From Aphanomyces cochlioides (taxonomy: Eukaryota; Oomycota; Saprolegniomycetes; Saprolegniales; Verrucalvaceae), in NCBI GenBank assembly GCA_019828595.1, contig JAHQRK010000032.1, positions 434,001 through 498,000 on the forward strand: a DNA stretch of 64,000 nucleotides, read 5' to 3'. The notes beneath the pieces were generated by a model. That model had not been told where the DNA came from. It saw only the letters and a program-made list of their open reading frames with translations, and did no database searches. Every line of letters starts with the position of its first letter. Within the stretch, counting starts at the first letter, position 1. The translations under genes were made by a program, and so were the position numbers. Shown one piece after another: positions 32,305 to 42,472 of the stretch.

Positions 32305-32641
32305 ATTATTCAAGTCGTTTTTATACGAAAAATTAATTCTGCAATAAAAATAAATAAAACAATGCGCACGAAATAAAAATGATTTCACACGAGAAATCCC
32401 GGTATTTAATTAAACCCTAACTCAGATAGCGCGATTCCAAAACCATGCGGCCGTTTCATGGAGGTCTATCTGCATGAATATGCCTTTACAAGTCTTTCGA
32501 CAAACTTAACTCTTACCAGAAATTGTTTCTTCTAGATGATGAAGTCGTCACATGGACTTGTATCACCAAGTTCGACGTTTGAAAAGGAGTCATTTGGTGC
32601 ACGATAAATATTGTCCACATTAATAGTCCTATATATATAAA

Positions 32642-33875
32642 CTAGTGCCTTTGACCCGGCTTCGCTGGGGGAAGTTGAATTGGCATAGTTGTCACTGGTT
32701 TCGTGAAGTGTATAACGCTGACTTCAGCATCCAACCATGATGCTGTAAAGCGTAGACTAACATTGACTAAATCGGCAAGCAAAACCTTATCTCGCCTGGG
32801 ATGAACCGCATGGTAGCCTGTACTTCAGCCCAATATAGAATTCAACTAATCCTGAAGCAGCACTAACTTAAGCGCACTGCAGCACTAACTACCTCAAAAC
32901 ACAACTTTTGCAGTCGCGTTCATTCATTTAAGCACAGTGCTAAGTTGAACAAAGAATAATCTGGTGCTAATCAAAGCTCAACGAAGCATTAATATAACCT
33001 TCACCGGTTTTCGTTTTATGCTACTACAAAATCTATCTTAGTGTGAACATCAGGCATGTAGTTCGTGGGCATTCTGCAGTAGAAATGGTATCCTAGCACA
33101 ATGCTTTAATGCAGTGTCTTTACCAGGATTCTCTTGGGCCAATTCAAGGACTTTCGATGTAGACACGATTGATTTATTAAAGTTAAAAACTCTCGCTACT
33201 AAAATGTATAGCACTGACTTTTACAGAGCTTATTCGATGATTCTATTAAGAGTAGAACGGCATGGACTAAATGGGAAATCTAGACTATCTGGCCTTGGAT
33301 CAAACGCATGGTGGCGTGTATGTAAACCTAATGTAGAATTCGACTATTCCTAAAGCAGCAACCAACTTAAGCGCACTGCCCTAACTACAGCAAAACCCAA
33401 CGTTTGTTTTTCGTGTTCAATTTACCACACTACTGAGTAGAGCTAAGCGTCATCCGTTGTTCATTGTCCCCAAACCCCCAGACCCCTAAAGATATACCAG
33501 TTTGATCCTGCAGGATGGTTGACATGACGACGGAGTTACAGCTTACTGATATTTGTGGAAAATCATAAAATTCTTGTCGTTAAAGTCGGCATTCCTCCCC
33601 AACATCCAAAAATGCACAGTATTGTCCAATCAACAGACTTTCCTGGACTCTCGCGAGAGCTCCCATTTTATTTAATTATTTTATTACGATAAGTACATAC
33701 AATTATCAAGTGTAGTGAGGAGAGTGGTATACTTGAAAAAAGCAATTTTTGAGTGTAGAACCATCAAAACAGGAAATGGAGGGTTATTTTGTCCAGTGGA
33801 TGGTGGTAGAGCGGACGGACATTTTGAGTGTGCACAGACACACAGATTTTCTTTCCCTTTTATATAAGTAGTAGA
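32642..33875 (-). mobile_element. Helitron-like unit A (minus orientation)
   Basis: Read on the minus strand it starts TCTACTACTTATATAAAAGG at 33875. It ends at 32642 with a GC-rich hairpin (AGCGAAGCCGGGTCAAAGGC) followed by ACTAG and then T, the expected end of a Helitron (hairpin plus CTAG before T). No Rep/helicase gene is inside, so it is non-autonomous. Its interior is a degenerate repeat of the 3' end sequence (another copy near 33108). Confidence 0.6.
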
Positions 33876-34672
33876 CTACAAATGTAGTGTCTTTGACCCG
33901 GCTTCGCCCGGGGGGGGGGGGCAAGGTGAGTTGACGTGGCATGGTTATTGATTTGCCATATGTCAGCTGGTTTTGCTAAGAGCCTGAAGCGCTAACTTAA
34001 GCATTCGTCCAAGATGCTATTAAGCGTAGAAGAACACTAACCATTTTGGCTATCTAAGCCTAATCCACGGTCAGATTACCTGTTAGATAGAGTTCGACTA
34101 AGCTTGAACTGGTAGTAACTACAGCACATTGCAGCCCCAACTACCGCTAAGCAAACCTTTCTAGTTACGTTCATGCTTTAAGCGTCATGTCACGCTCATC
34201 GAATCGTTTTCTGTGCTCATCGGACGTTACTTTTCAATATCTATCTTATCGTTTATATCATGCATGTAGTTCGTTGGCATTCAGCTGTTGAAATTGTAAA
34301 TCATTTGAGCTCATTTTGAATGCATGCCTTGACCCGGCTTTACTCAGCTCAGTGCAATGATATTCGACGTAGACATTTATTTACCATTATGAAGCAACTT
34401 TCCATAAGCGTATAGCGCAGACTTCAAGCAATCATCGATGATTTTATTAAGCTTAGATGAATACTGACAAAATCGGCAATCTAAACTTCATCGGGCCTTG
34501 GATCAACCGCATGGTAGCATGTTTGTTAGTCAAATGTAGAAATCAAATCTACCTACAGAAGGAACTACTTAAGCACATTGCAGCCCTAACTATATGTACA
34601 TCAAACTACAATCAGAGTAGTCGTGTTTACGTTATTCATCTTGCTATTGTGCTTTTCAACTTATTTGGCTAA

Positions 34673-35895
34673 TCTGGGGTTAAATCGGCCGATTTAATAT
34701 GGGTGCCAACAGAATAAAGACTGTCTTCCTCAACTTTAATGTCACCCCAAGGCTCGCTGGGTCAGATTTACGCAAGGGCGCTCTGGATTTATGAACAGAA
34801 GAATGAGGAACATGCAGATTTGCACTTTTAATGTGCAATTCTACCGAAATATCCGTTACTATAATGTCTCGAAAATACTTTAATTCAAATGAGTCAAGCC
34901 CTGTCGATGACCCACAAAAGGAAATGCGTTGGAGAATGCCTTGCCAATTTTCACTCGGAGGAGAACGGTGACGTGTCTTGATAAGTCGATACCATTGCCA
35001 GCCTGTGCCATGAAATCAACCGATTTGTATTCTTATTATACTCTCCCAAAAACGTAATTACGACTCCGTTTTAGTTCAAAACTGTCCAGATTTATGGATA
35101 GATTAGCCATGATTTCAAAGCAGCTTTACGTTTCTAATCTGGGTGACAAATAACTTGAAAGGCACAATAAGTTGCGCTATGCGTGATCAGGCGTTTGTTT
35201 ACGTGTAATATGAGCTATATCACCATGTAATATATATAGTACATATATACTTATTACAGGGCAATCAATATCAAAGATGGTCTTGACCTCAGATGTTTAC
35301 AATCGCCAGAGGACAATTGTTCTCGTTAGCTAAATTATGCATTGTTTCACTCGTACTGAAGCATTATTTACTGCAATGTAGCGCATACCTTATCGCATCG
35401 TAGTGCTGATATTAGTGTAATATGATACTCATCTAATCGATCCCAGCACCCAGCCTTTTTTAATACTGTATCTGTCTTAGAGCATCCCCAACGGTAATTT
35501 TTATTTCTATTTATAATCGAAGTTACGGATAATATTTTGAAAATCATTGGGTTATCCGAAATATTTACGGTTGAAGTGGTTATTTTTCCCCAAAATAACA
35601 ACTCGAAACATGAAATTGTTCGGAAAACCAACATAATTGCTAAATTTTATCCGTAAAACCGAAGTTTTGTTAGAAATAGAAATTACCGTTGTGGATGCTC
35701 TTAGCGTTTTGTCGTTTGCATAAACAGTATCGCAGTCAAGCTAAGAACCTAAAAACCTAATAATCTGGGATAAATATTTTTCATGCCATAGTTTTATATT
35801 ATATTTTCGTCAATTAAGCTATTATCGAGGCCTCATATGACTCAGGACGAATGCATGCCTAAGTATCAGACAAAACGTATACGATGTGAAAAACC
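34673..35895. other. Non-coding interior of the Helitron-like unit
   Basis: AT-rich, no gene seen. A dyad of about 45-bp imperfect arms flanks 35478-35701: GAGCATCCCCAACGGTAATT on the left and its near-complement AATTACCGTTGTGGATGCTC on the right. It may be a small foldback MITE. Confidence 0.5.
35478..35701. repeat. Possible 224-bp foldback MITE
   Basis: The left end AGAGCATCCCCAACGGTAAT and the right end (minus strand) AGAGCATCCACAACGGTAAT differ at one base. Both continue into ATTTCTATTT-like sequence. No coding content. TA or TTA-like flanks are visible (left CTTAGAG, right CTCTTAG), compatible with a 3-bp TTA or TAA duplication. Confidence 0.7.
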
Positions 35896-37179
35896 GGCTC
35901 TGCCACAATATCTCCCCGCAAATTATTTAACATAAATAAATGAACATTATCTATAAACATTCCGGATAACAATTACAAATTCGTCCGGATAAGACAAATG
36001 ACCGCCAAAATTTCGGCGGGCATTTCAATCGAAGTCAGTCAACCCAATTTCCTCCCCGTACTCACTTCGTCTTTCACAGTGTAGCCATGAGTGGCTACGA
36101 CTTGTCCAATGCCGCCCGTTTCTCATACGCTGCGATTCATGAGGCACTCAAAACGGATGAATCCGTTGTCCGTTGGTGCATGCAAGCGGGTCTCATTAGA
36201 TCTGCTATGTACTGTAAGAACTGTGGAAGTTCTATGCGTCTGACCACTATGCGATGGCGCTGCCATAAGGGGTCATGCTCCAAGAGCGAGATCAGCGTGA
36301 GAAGTGGAACATTCTTTAAGAAATTCCACATTAGCATCTCAAAAGTCGTGAGATTGCTCTACTGTTGGGCAGCTCAACGACCCGTTACTAAAGCGGCTCA
36401 GGAAGTTGCGGTTTCAGTAACGACCGTTACGAAACTCTACAGAGAATGTCGAGATATCTGCTCGCAAGATCTTGTGCGATGCAATGCTATGGTAAGTCTT
36501 TTCTCAGGATCTCTTTAAAGTGTTTTCTAGATAGGCGGCAAGGGATGTATCGTCGAAATAGACGAAACTTCTCTTAAAAAGAAATCTAAGTATAATCGTG
36601 GCCGCCATTATGACGACTGCTGGCTCTTCGGTGGCGTAGATCAAGCCACGGGGAAGTGGTTTGGTCGCCTTGTTTTCAATGATTGGTCGAAACAAACACT
36701 TTCTACAATCATCAAGCAGCATATCAAGCCGGGAACTTTGATTATCTCGGACAAATTCTCTTCATATGTGTCCGCAAACGAGAGACACACTCTAGAGAAC
36801 AACAGACTATTGTCAGGTAGTTTTCAGTTACGATTTGTACTTATTGATCTGATAAATATGAATTATTCGCATCAATGGGTCAACCATTCGAGGAATTTTG
36901 TGAATCCCTCGAATGGTGCCCACACACAAACTATTGAAGGTGTGTGGGAAATGCGTGTGAAAGAGGCATTTGAAGGCCATGCGCGGTGTAGCGAAGGATA
37001 TGATTCCTGAGCTACTTGATGAGTACCTCTGACGATCCTGGTTTTTCCCGATGCGTGCTCGCGACGAGTAAATCATGTGTGGAATATGTCAAGCTATTAG
37101 CTCCAGATAAACCAATAATGAATTCACTATATTAATTAAGTTTTCATTTATTTTTGCGGGGAGATGTTGTGGCAGAACC
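35896..37179 (+). mobile_element. Merlin (IS1016-like) DNA transposon, 1284 bp
   Basis: Terminal inverted repeats of 27 bp with two mismatches: GGCTCTGCCACAATATCTCC on the left and, on the minus strand, GGTTCTGCCACAACATCTCC on the right. The flanking 8 bases are gaaaaacc and aaaaaacc, a 7/8 match to the 8-bp duplication typical of Merlin. It encodes one Merlin-type transposase with damage at its end. Confidence 0.88.
36087..37039 (+). pseudogene. Merlin transposase (IS1595/ISXO2-like), C-terminal frameshift
   Basis: Exon 1 is 36087-36491, the intron 36492-36530 (39 nt), and exon 2 starts at 36531 with IGGKGCIVEIDE. A zinc-ribbon-like CKNCGSSM and WRCHKGSC pair lies near residues 45-70. The DDE triad is visible as VEIDE, LIISDKFSSY and THTQTIEGVW-type (here AHTQTIEGVW). 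A 14-residue insertion (GSFQLRFVLIDLIN) before the NYSHQWVNHS block is unusual and may be an unremoved intron remnant. Near 36970 the frame shifts; the other frame continues AMRGVAKDMIPELLDEYL and then has TGA where relatives keep reading (RSWFF). It is therefore probably inactive. Confidence 0.82.
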
Positions 37180-37652
37180 AAAAAACCTTTGTCGGTGGCT
37201 GCGTGAGAGTGTTTCTTAAAATTAAACCTATCGTCGCTGGTCAGCATGTTTTTCTCCCTGTGTGGTAGTTTGGAGATGAGTGATCAAGCAGGATGGTTGA
37301 GATGACGACTAATGCTTTGATAAGAACATTACTGACACATGTCTACTTTTCTGTCGTTCAATTTGTCACCTCTCCCCATCATCTAAAAAAGTACAGTATC
37401 GTCCAATCAACAGACGTTTCTGGACTCTCGCGAGAGCTCCCATTTTATTTAATTATTTTATTACGATAAGTACATACAATTATCAAGTGTAGTGAGGAGA
37501 GTGGTATACTTGAAAAAAGCAATTTTTGAGTGTAGAACCATCAAAACAGGAAATGGAGGGTTATTTTGTCCAGTGGATGGTGGTAGAGCGGACGGACATT
37601 TTGAGTGTGCACAGACACACAGATTTTCTTTCCCTTTTATATAAGTAGTAGA

Positions 37653-38092
37653 CTACAAATGTAGTGTCTTTGACCCGGCTTCGCCCGGGGGGGGGGGCAA
37701 GGTGAGTTGACGTGGCATGGTTATTGATTTGCCATATGTCAGCTGGTTTTGCTAAGAGCCTGAAGCGCTAACTTAAGCATTCGTCCAAGATGCTATTAAG
37801 CGTAGAAGAACACTAACCATTTTGGCTATCTAAGCCTAATCTGACCTGGATTCACCGCATTATGGTATGTACTTATGCCTTACCCCTGAAAGGTATGTAT
37901 ATATATAATACCATAATGCGGTAAATCCACGGTCAGATTAGGCTTAGATATATGCCTTACCCCTGTAAGGCATAAGTACATACCATAATGCGGTGAATCC
38001 ACGGTGAGATTACCTGTTAGATAGAATTCGACTAAGCTTGAACTGGTAGTAACTACAGCACATTGCAGCCCCAACTACCGCTAAGCAAACGA
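37653..38092 (-). mobile_element. Helitron-like unit C, truncated copy of the 3' end
   Basis: Follows unit B directly and repeats the start of unit B's 3' region (the same as 33876-34072 except the length of a G run). It then has a foldback insertion and rejoins the same sequence to 38092, where similarity ends. Confidence 0.6.
37848..38000. repeat. 153-bp foldback insertion in unit C
   Basis: The arms begin GGATTCACCGCATTATGGTA at 37848 and end with the exact complement at 38000; about 40 bp of each arm match. The copy in unit B (34072) lacks this block, so it is a later insertion or hairpin expansion. A second, inner partial arm (ACCATAATGCGGTAAATCC) lies at about 37910-37928. Confidence 0.85.
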
Positions 38093-39299
38093 AATATAAG
38101 TTTCCGTAGTAGTGACTGGTTGGTTGTCATATGTTGATTCTGGCGACAATGTCCGACACAAACAAGCCTGCAACCCGGCCCAGAGGACGTCTCAATCGTC
38201 TTGGAATTGGTCGCAATCCCAATCAACACAAAATCACAGCGATATTGTACCGAGATAGGAACACAGTGTTGATTGGCTGGTTTTGATACTATGTAGTCTG
38301 CAACATTCAATATCGCCGCTTTAAAATGATATTTTAAAAATTACTTGAAATTTGTATGCGTCTTAAATATCCGGATTAATTTATGTTATCCGGTGTACTT
38401 GGGTGTCTGTCTGTCTACCCAAAAGGAATACTGTATCGGAGGTAAGCAGTTGTCCAACAGATCTGGAGTTCGACAGAGGAGGCATGGATCCACGGACGGG
38501 CTGATGGCGTCAACTCTCTCTCAAAGAGTTAGCTAATCGGTAAGTTAGCGCCGCTCGCACGTTCTACGTAGTAGTTTGGAAGTCCACGACGTTCTGTTTG
38601 GAGTCTTGAGTTGTTGTCTGGACTACAAAGGTAAGCAGGTTTCGATTCCCCGCGTCTTTTGACTTCTGGTCCCCAAGGAGACAGGAAGATCAACCATGGG
38701 CAGCAGCAACACGTTGTACTTCTTAGGCGTTGATACATGTATCGACACTCACGAGTTCTCAAGCAGGATGACCTTTCAAAGACCCGCTCACTTCAGATCG
38801 ATTGAAGGGGGGGAATGGCCATGGGGTTGTTTTGCGCATCCTGGAGCTCTTTTCCCAACATCTCCTGACAGCATGTTGGCGCTCATGTCATGGGCAATCA
38901 GGTGCAAAGTTGTTTAAAGAGAGACGGGCTTTTAATCGCCCATCCACGTCAGAATGCAAGTGGAGAAATGGATGGCTGGCGCACTTTCTTTCGAAGAGCT
39001 CTCTGACAACGAACAGCACTGAATCCAGTCGCGGGGCAGGACAAGGTCAGCGAGAGTCGAGCCGCATTACGGTACTTTTTCCATCCAATTCACTGGACTC
39101 CAGTGCCAAGACCACGCTGTACAGCGTTAGCCAACGATCCACGGCAGGACAATGTAATCCTTCCGACAAAGTCATCGGTACATCAATCTTACACGAGTTT
39201 ATCTCCTTGGCTAGCTAAGGGATAAGAGTCGATCAGCCACGCCATTCAACGCACAAGCATCTCCCACGTTCCTCATCTTGACGAGTTTTGCCACATAAA
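38093..39299. other. 1.2-kb region without a recognised gene
   Basis: Open frames on both strands (for example minus 38529-38762 and plus 38802-39218) show no family signal. The mixed base composition suggests old transposon debris. Confidence 0.4.
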
Positions 39300-40563
39300 T
39301 CACGCGAGATTGGCAATGTCGAGGTCAAGCGCGGCGTCGTCGTCTTCACAAGACGCTTGCATCGCCTGCTCGACGACTGCTGTGAACGATTTCTGGAGAT
39401 GCATGAAGCCGTTCAAGTAGACTCTCTCGGCGATCGATCGGAGCTGCTCAATGTAGGCTTCGCGGCGCTCAATGCCATGTGCCGAGCGGCCATACAGTTG
39501 TCCGATTTGCTCGAGGGAGGCTGGGCCATGTGCAGTCACTGGAGCTGTATGCAGCGTCGTGAAGCGACTGATTGTAATCTTGTCGCTCACGCGTTCAAAT
39601 GTTGCCCTACCAGCAGCACTTGAGGCTCACCGACGTGGCGAATGACGTACCATGCAAACCCGTAAGTTCGTAGCTCATTCTCCCTCCATGGAAACCGCTC
39701 GTCGTCCGCGATGGACGCAAACGTAATGATCACGCGGTTTGGTTCTTCATACATGCGCAGGATACGACGATTGTAAGTCCCCGTGTGAGGGTTCAAGACA
39801 CAATGGTAGACAAGCCTTGCATCCACGCTGTCTTCAATCTACGTCACAAGGGTTAGTCACCCTAACAGGGGGCAACGGGAGCGCGCACCCAGGATGACGA
39901 GGTGAAGGACGACGTGATAAAGTTGTTGGTAATGACAAAGCTCCAGAAGAGGTCGGCGGCGGTCTTGAAATTGGTGAAAAACGTAGTCTGGAGGTGCAAT
40001 TCCATGGCCCCGACGTTAGATAACCCATCTTCGTCGACGTATGTATGCAAAACATGACGCATGGCATCGTCGACGGTGTTCCCAAATGGCTCCTGTGGGA
40101 AATATCGCTGTGCTGCGTGGTAGATTTTGTCGCTGAACCACTTGTAGCCATAGACTCGCGCAATTGGATTCGCTACAAGCGTCGAATGCATCCACGACGC
40201 TTTAGGTGTGAGTTCCTACGACGAGAATGAGGACCCAGGCAGGTAATTTCGATAGAGTACTCGAGAGGGGACTTGTGAAAGGACCCAGTCGTTGAGAGCT
40301 TGACAAATGGCATGCATGCGAATGGCATCAGATCGCAGCTTTTGGTTTTCCGCGAGCGCCTTGTACAATTGATTTGCTTCGATCTCTGCCGTTGCAATGT
40401 CGTCGACGAGAGTTACAAGCTTGAGATTGTCATGTTGTTCCTGCAATTGCCGCAGCGCTGCGTCCAATTCCTGGAATTCTTGCTTCTTCTTGGCGCGATA
40501 TCTTCGGTCACGGTTGCTCTGCGAGAGACGCTTCTGCTCAATTGTTGCTCTTGCCCGTGGCAT
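39300..40563 (-). CDS. bZIP plus START-like family protein, copy 3, 374 aa
   Basis: Exons 40563-40261, 40215-39889, 39838-39651 and 39606-39300 sum to 375 codons. Exons 2 and 3 are 327 and 188 nt, the same lengths as in copy 2, and all intron phases agree. Residues about 8-70 form the atypical bZIP (SNRDRRYRAKKKQEF, then a coiled coil). The START-like region contains ELTPKASW, YKWFSDKIYHAA, LFWSFVITNN, VYHCVLN, YEEPNRVIITF, TYGFAW and REAYIEQLRSIAE. The C terminus is acidic (EDDDAALDLD), which could act as an activation segment. There is no membrane segment. The gene looks intact; same orientation as copy 2, about 8 kb upstream of it. Ligand and target DNA are unknown. Confidence 0.85.
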
Positions 40564-41454
40564 CTCTGAACTGGGTCAACCCTGGCTATCTCAGGTGAAA
40601 AAAATTATTAATTAAAAATAAAACAAAAACAATTAATAAAATATTTAATTGGAATTTTGTTGATATTTATTGGACAAATTTCCTCATTTATCATTTTGAC
40701 CAATCGACAACACAGGTCCGTCCAGTTGAAGATGAGAAAGAGCAAGATTGGAGCAATGCCGATTCCTCCGTCGTCTGAAGGACATGCAGCGCTTCCACGC
40801 GATCTAGAAGGATCAGGGATGATATGAAGGACATTTCAGCGATTTTATGCGACTTCTCCGCACTGTTTCGACGACACACCGACGAAATACGAAGATTTGG
40901 ATATATTGAGCGCGAAAAGAAAGACGAAAATTGCAACAACGGCTGATGTTCAGTTGCCAACCGAGCACAGTCTGACTACGAAAAGGACATGATAACGACT
41001 GCTTGACGAGTGGTTGCTGTACGCAAAGCCTAGAGAGTTCGAGCGATCGAGAGTTCGAAGCTTTGATAGTGATTGGTTCTGAACGTGATACGCTGATACA
41101 ATGTACAGCCAGCTGTATATGCCAGTCAAATCAAGTGCATCGGATCGAATCTGCTCGCCATGGTTCGCCTGCCGCAGATCGCCGTCGAGCACAATGTACG
41201 CGCCGTGCTTCTGGATTTGACTGAATGCCATGCAAGTGCATCATCTACGAGACTTGCTCGTCTGACGAAGCTGGCTAGACGGTCTCGGCAAGCCAAGTAG
41301 TGCCCGCATTGATCAAGTGTGGCTTCAAAGTCGGTATTCTCTCCAGTCCACAACGACCACTTCCTCGAGCCAAGACGACTCCAATATTTGTCTCAACGCA
41401 ACCGCAAGTAAGTTCTTGACTCTGTGGATACGATTGTTTTTACAATTATGCAAG
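40564..41454. other. Intergenic region; may hold 5' exons of the FHIT gene
   Basis: AT-rich near 40610-40680. At 41159-41234 a plus-strand stretch starting ATGGTTCGCCTGCCGCAG reads like an exon (AVEHNVRAVLLDL), and GT/AG pairs occur at 41234 and 41278. I could not join it in phase to the FHIT exons with confidence. Confidence 0.4.
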
Positions 41455-42269
41455 TCTTTTCTCCAAGAAGCAACGCAACATCTTCATGTGGATGCAAACC
41501 GCAGCATGGTCGTGCAGTCGCTACCTACTGGAAGCTTTTCGTTGCGAGTGGGGCTCTCAGATGTCTTACTACCCGAGCAGTTGTCGATTGAGGCGTTCGT
41601 GCAAGGTTCTTGGTTGACTGATTGCGTATTCTGATGTGGCAGTGCAGATTTGCTTGGATTCTCACCGGCATTTGATCCCAACTGGACACATTTTGGACCC
41701 CATGCTGTGAGTAAGGCTCAGATCTTTTATGAGTCGTCGTTATCAATGGCTCTGGTGAATCTCAAGCCCATTGTGCCAGGTATAACATGATATCACCGTT
41801 TTATACAAAACATGGAACTAGGCCATGTTTTGGTCATTCCCAAGCGGCGCATGGATCGATTCCTCCGCCTTGATGCAGATGAAGTCGCTGATTTATGGGT
41901 TACGGCCCAGGTACCTAATTCATCGCACCACAATTTGACGAGATTTTAGCATGTTGCATCACGTCTAGAAGGGCATTACACGGCGGAAGCATTTACGTTT
42001 TCCATCCAGGATGGCAAAGCAGCCGGGCAAACAGTTCCGCATTGTCATATTCACGTTCTACCGCGTCATCAAGGCGATTTCAAACGGAATGATGACATTT
42101 ACGATCACGTAAATCACAAGCATCGAGCGTCTCACTAATTGCGTGAATGTAGCTGGACAAGAACGATCTGTCTCAAAAGGAACAGATGAACCCGGACGCT
42201 GAGCGTGTTGCGAGAACGCTTGAGGAAATGGCGGCCGAAGCGACGATTCTGAGAGCTCTTTGTGCTTAA
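41455..42269 (+). CDS. FHIT: FHIT-type bis(5'-adenosyl)-triphosphatase; N terminus unresolved
   Basis: Exons 41455-41605, 41648-41779, 41822-41910, 41950-42108 and 42153-42269 give 215 codons to the stop. The HIT domain begins at [14 protein letters not shown] and includes [44 protein letters not shown] (histidine triad HxHxH with the catalytic middle His) and [17 protein letters not shown] proteins cleave Ap3A into AMP and ADP, usually as dimers in cytosol or mitochondria. Spacing matches animal FHIT closely. About 60 residues upstream of the HIT domain (exon 41455-41605) have no known match; no ATG opens this frame, so further 5' exons probably exist. It converges on PNKP, 204 bp apart. Confidence 0.85.
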
Positions 42270-42472
42270 TCCACGCTTTAATCAAGTGCAAAAATGCAGA
42301 GCACTCCTTGTGCAACTCGTCTTGTGTACACATGTGCATTGGGAGAAGATTTACCCAAGGAGAAAAGAAGCAAGGAGTTTCTTGTCAGCGACGTCGAGTC
42401 CTGGCGCTGGTATAAACGGCAGATGGACCACAGACGCAAAGCCTTCCTCAGTCTAAACCACGGTCAACTCTC

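Larger units (their letters stand above)
33876..37652 (-). mobile_element. Helitron-like unit B, directly abutting unit A, carrying a Merlin element
   Basis: The 5' end at 37652 is the same as that of unit A for over 200 bp; the 3' hairpin CCCGGGCGAAGCCGGGTCAA lies at about 33890-33910. Its 3' end touches the 5' end of unit A with no host DNA between. The same junction occurs again at 37652-37653, where a third copy begins. An internal degenerate 3' end copy begins near 34325. 34700-35890 holds no gene that I can recognise. Confidence 0.55.

Noticed and set aside
38093..39299. Retroelement polyprotein remnant
   Set aside because: No protease, integrase or reverse transcriptase motif could be found; only short frames without similarity.
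41317..42269. NitFhit-type nitrilase-FHIT fusion
   Set aside because: None of the nitrilase motifs (catalytic Glu, Lys, Cys blocks) are visible in the upstream frames.
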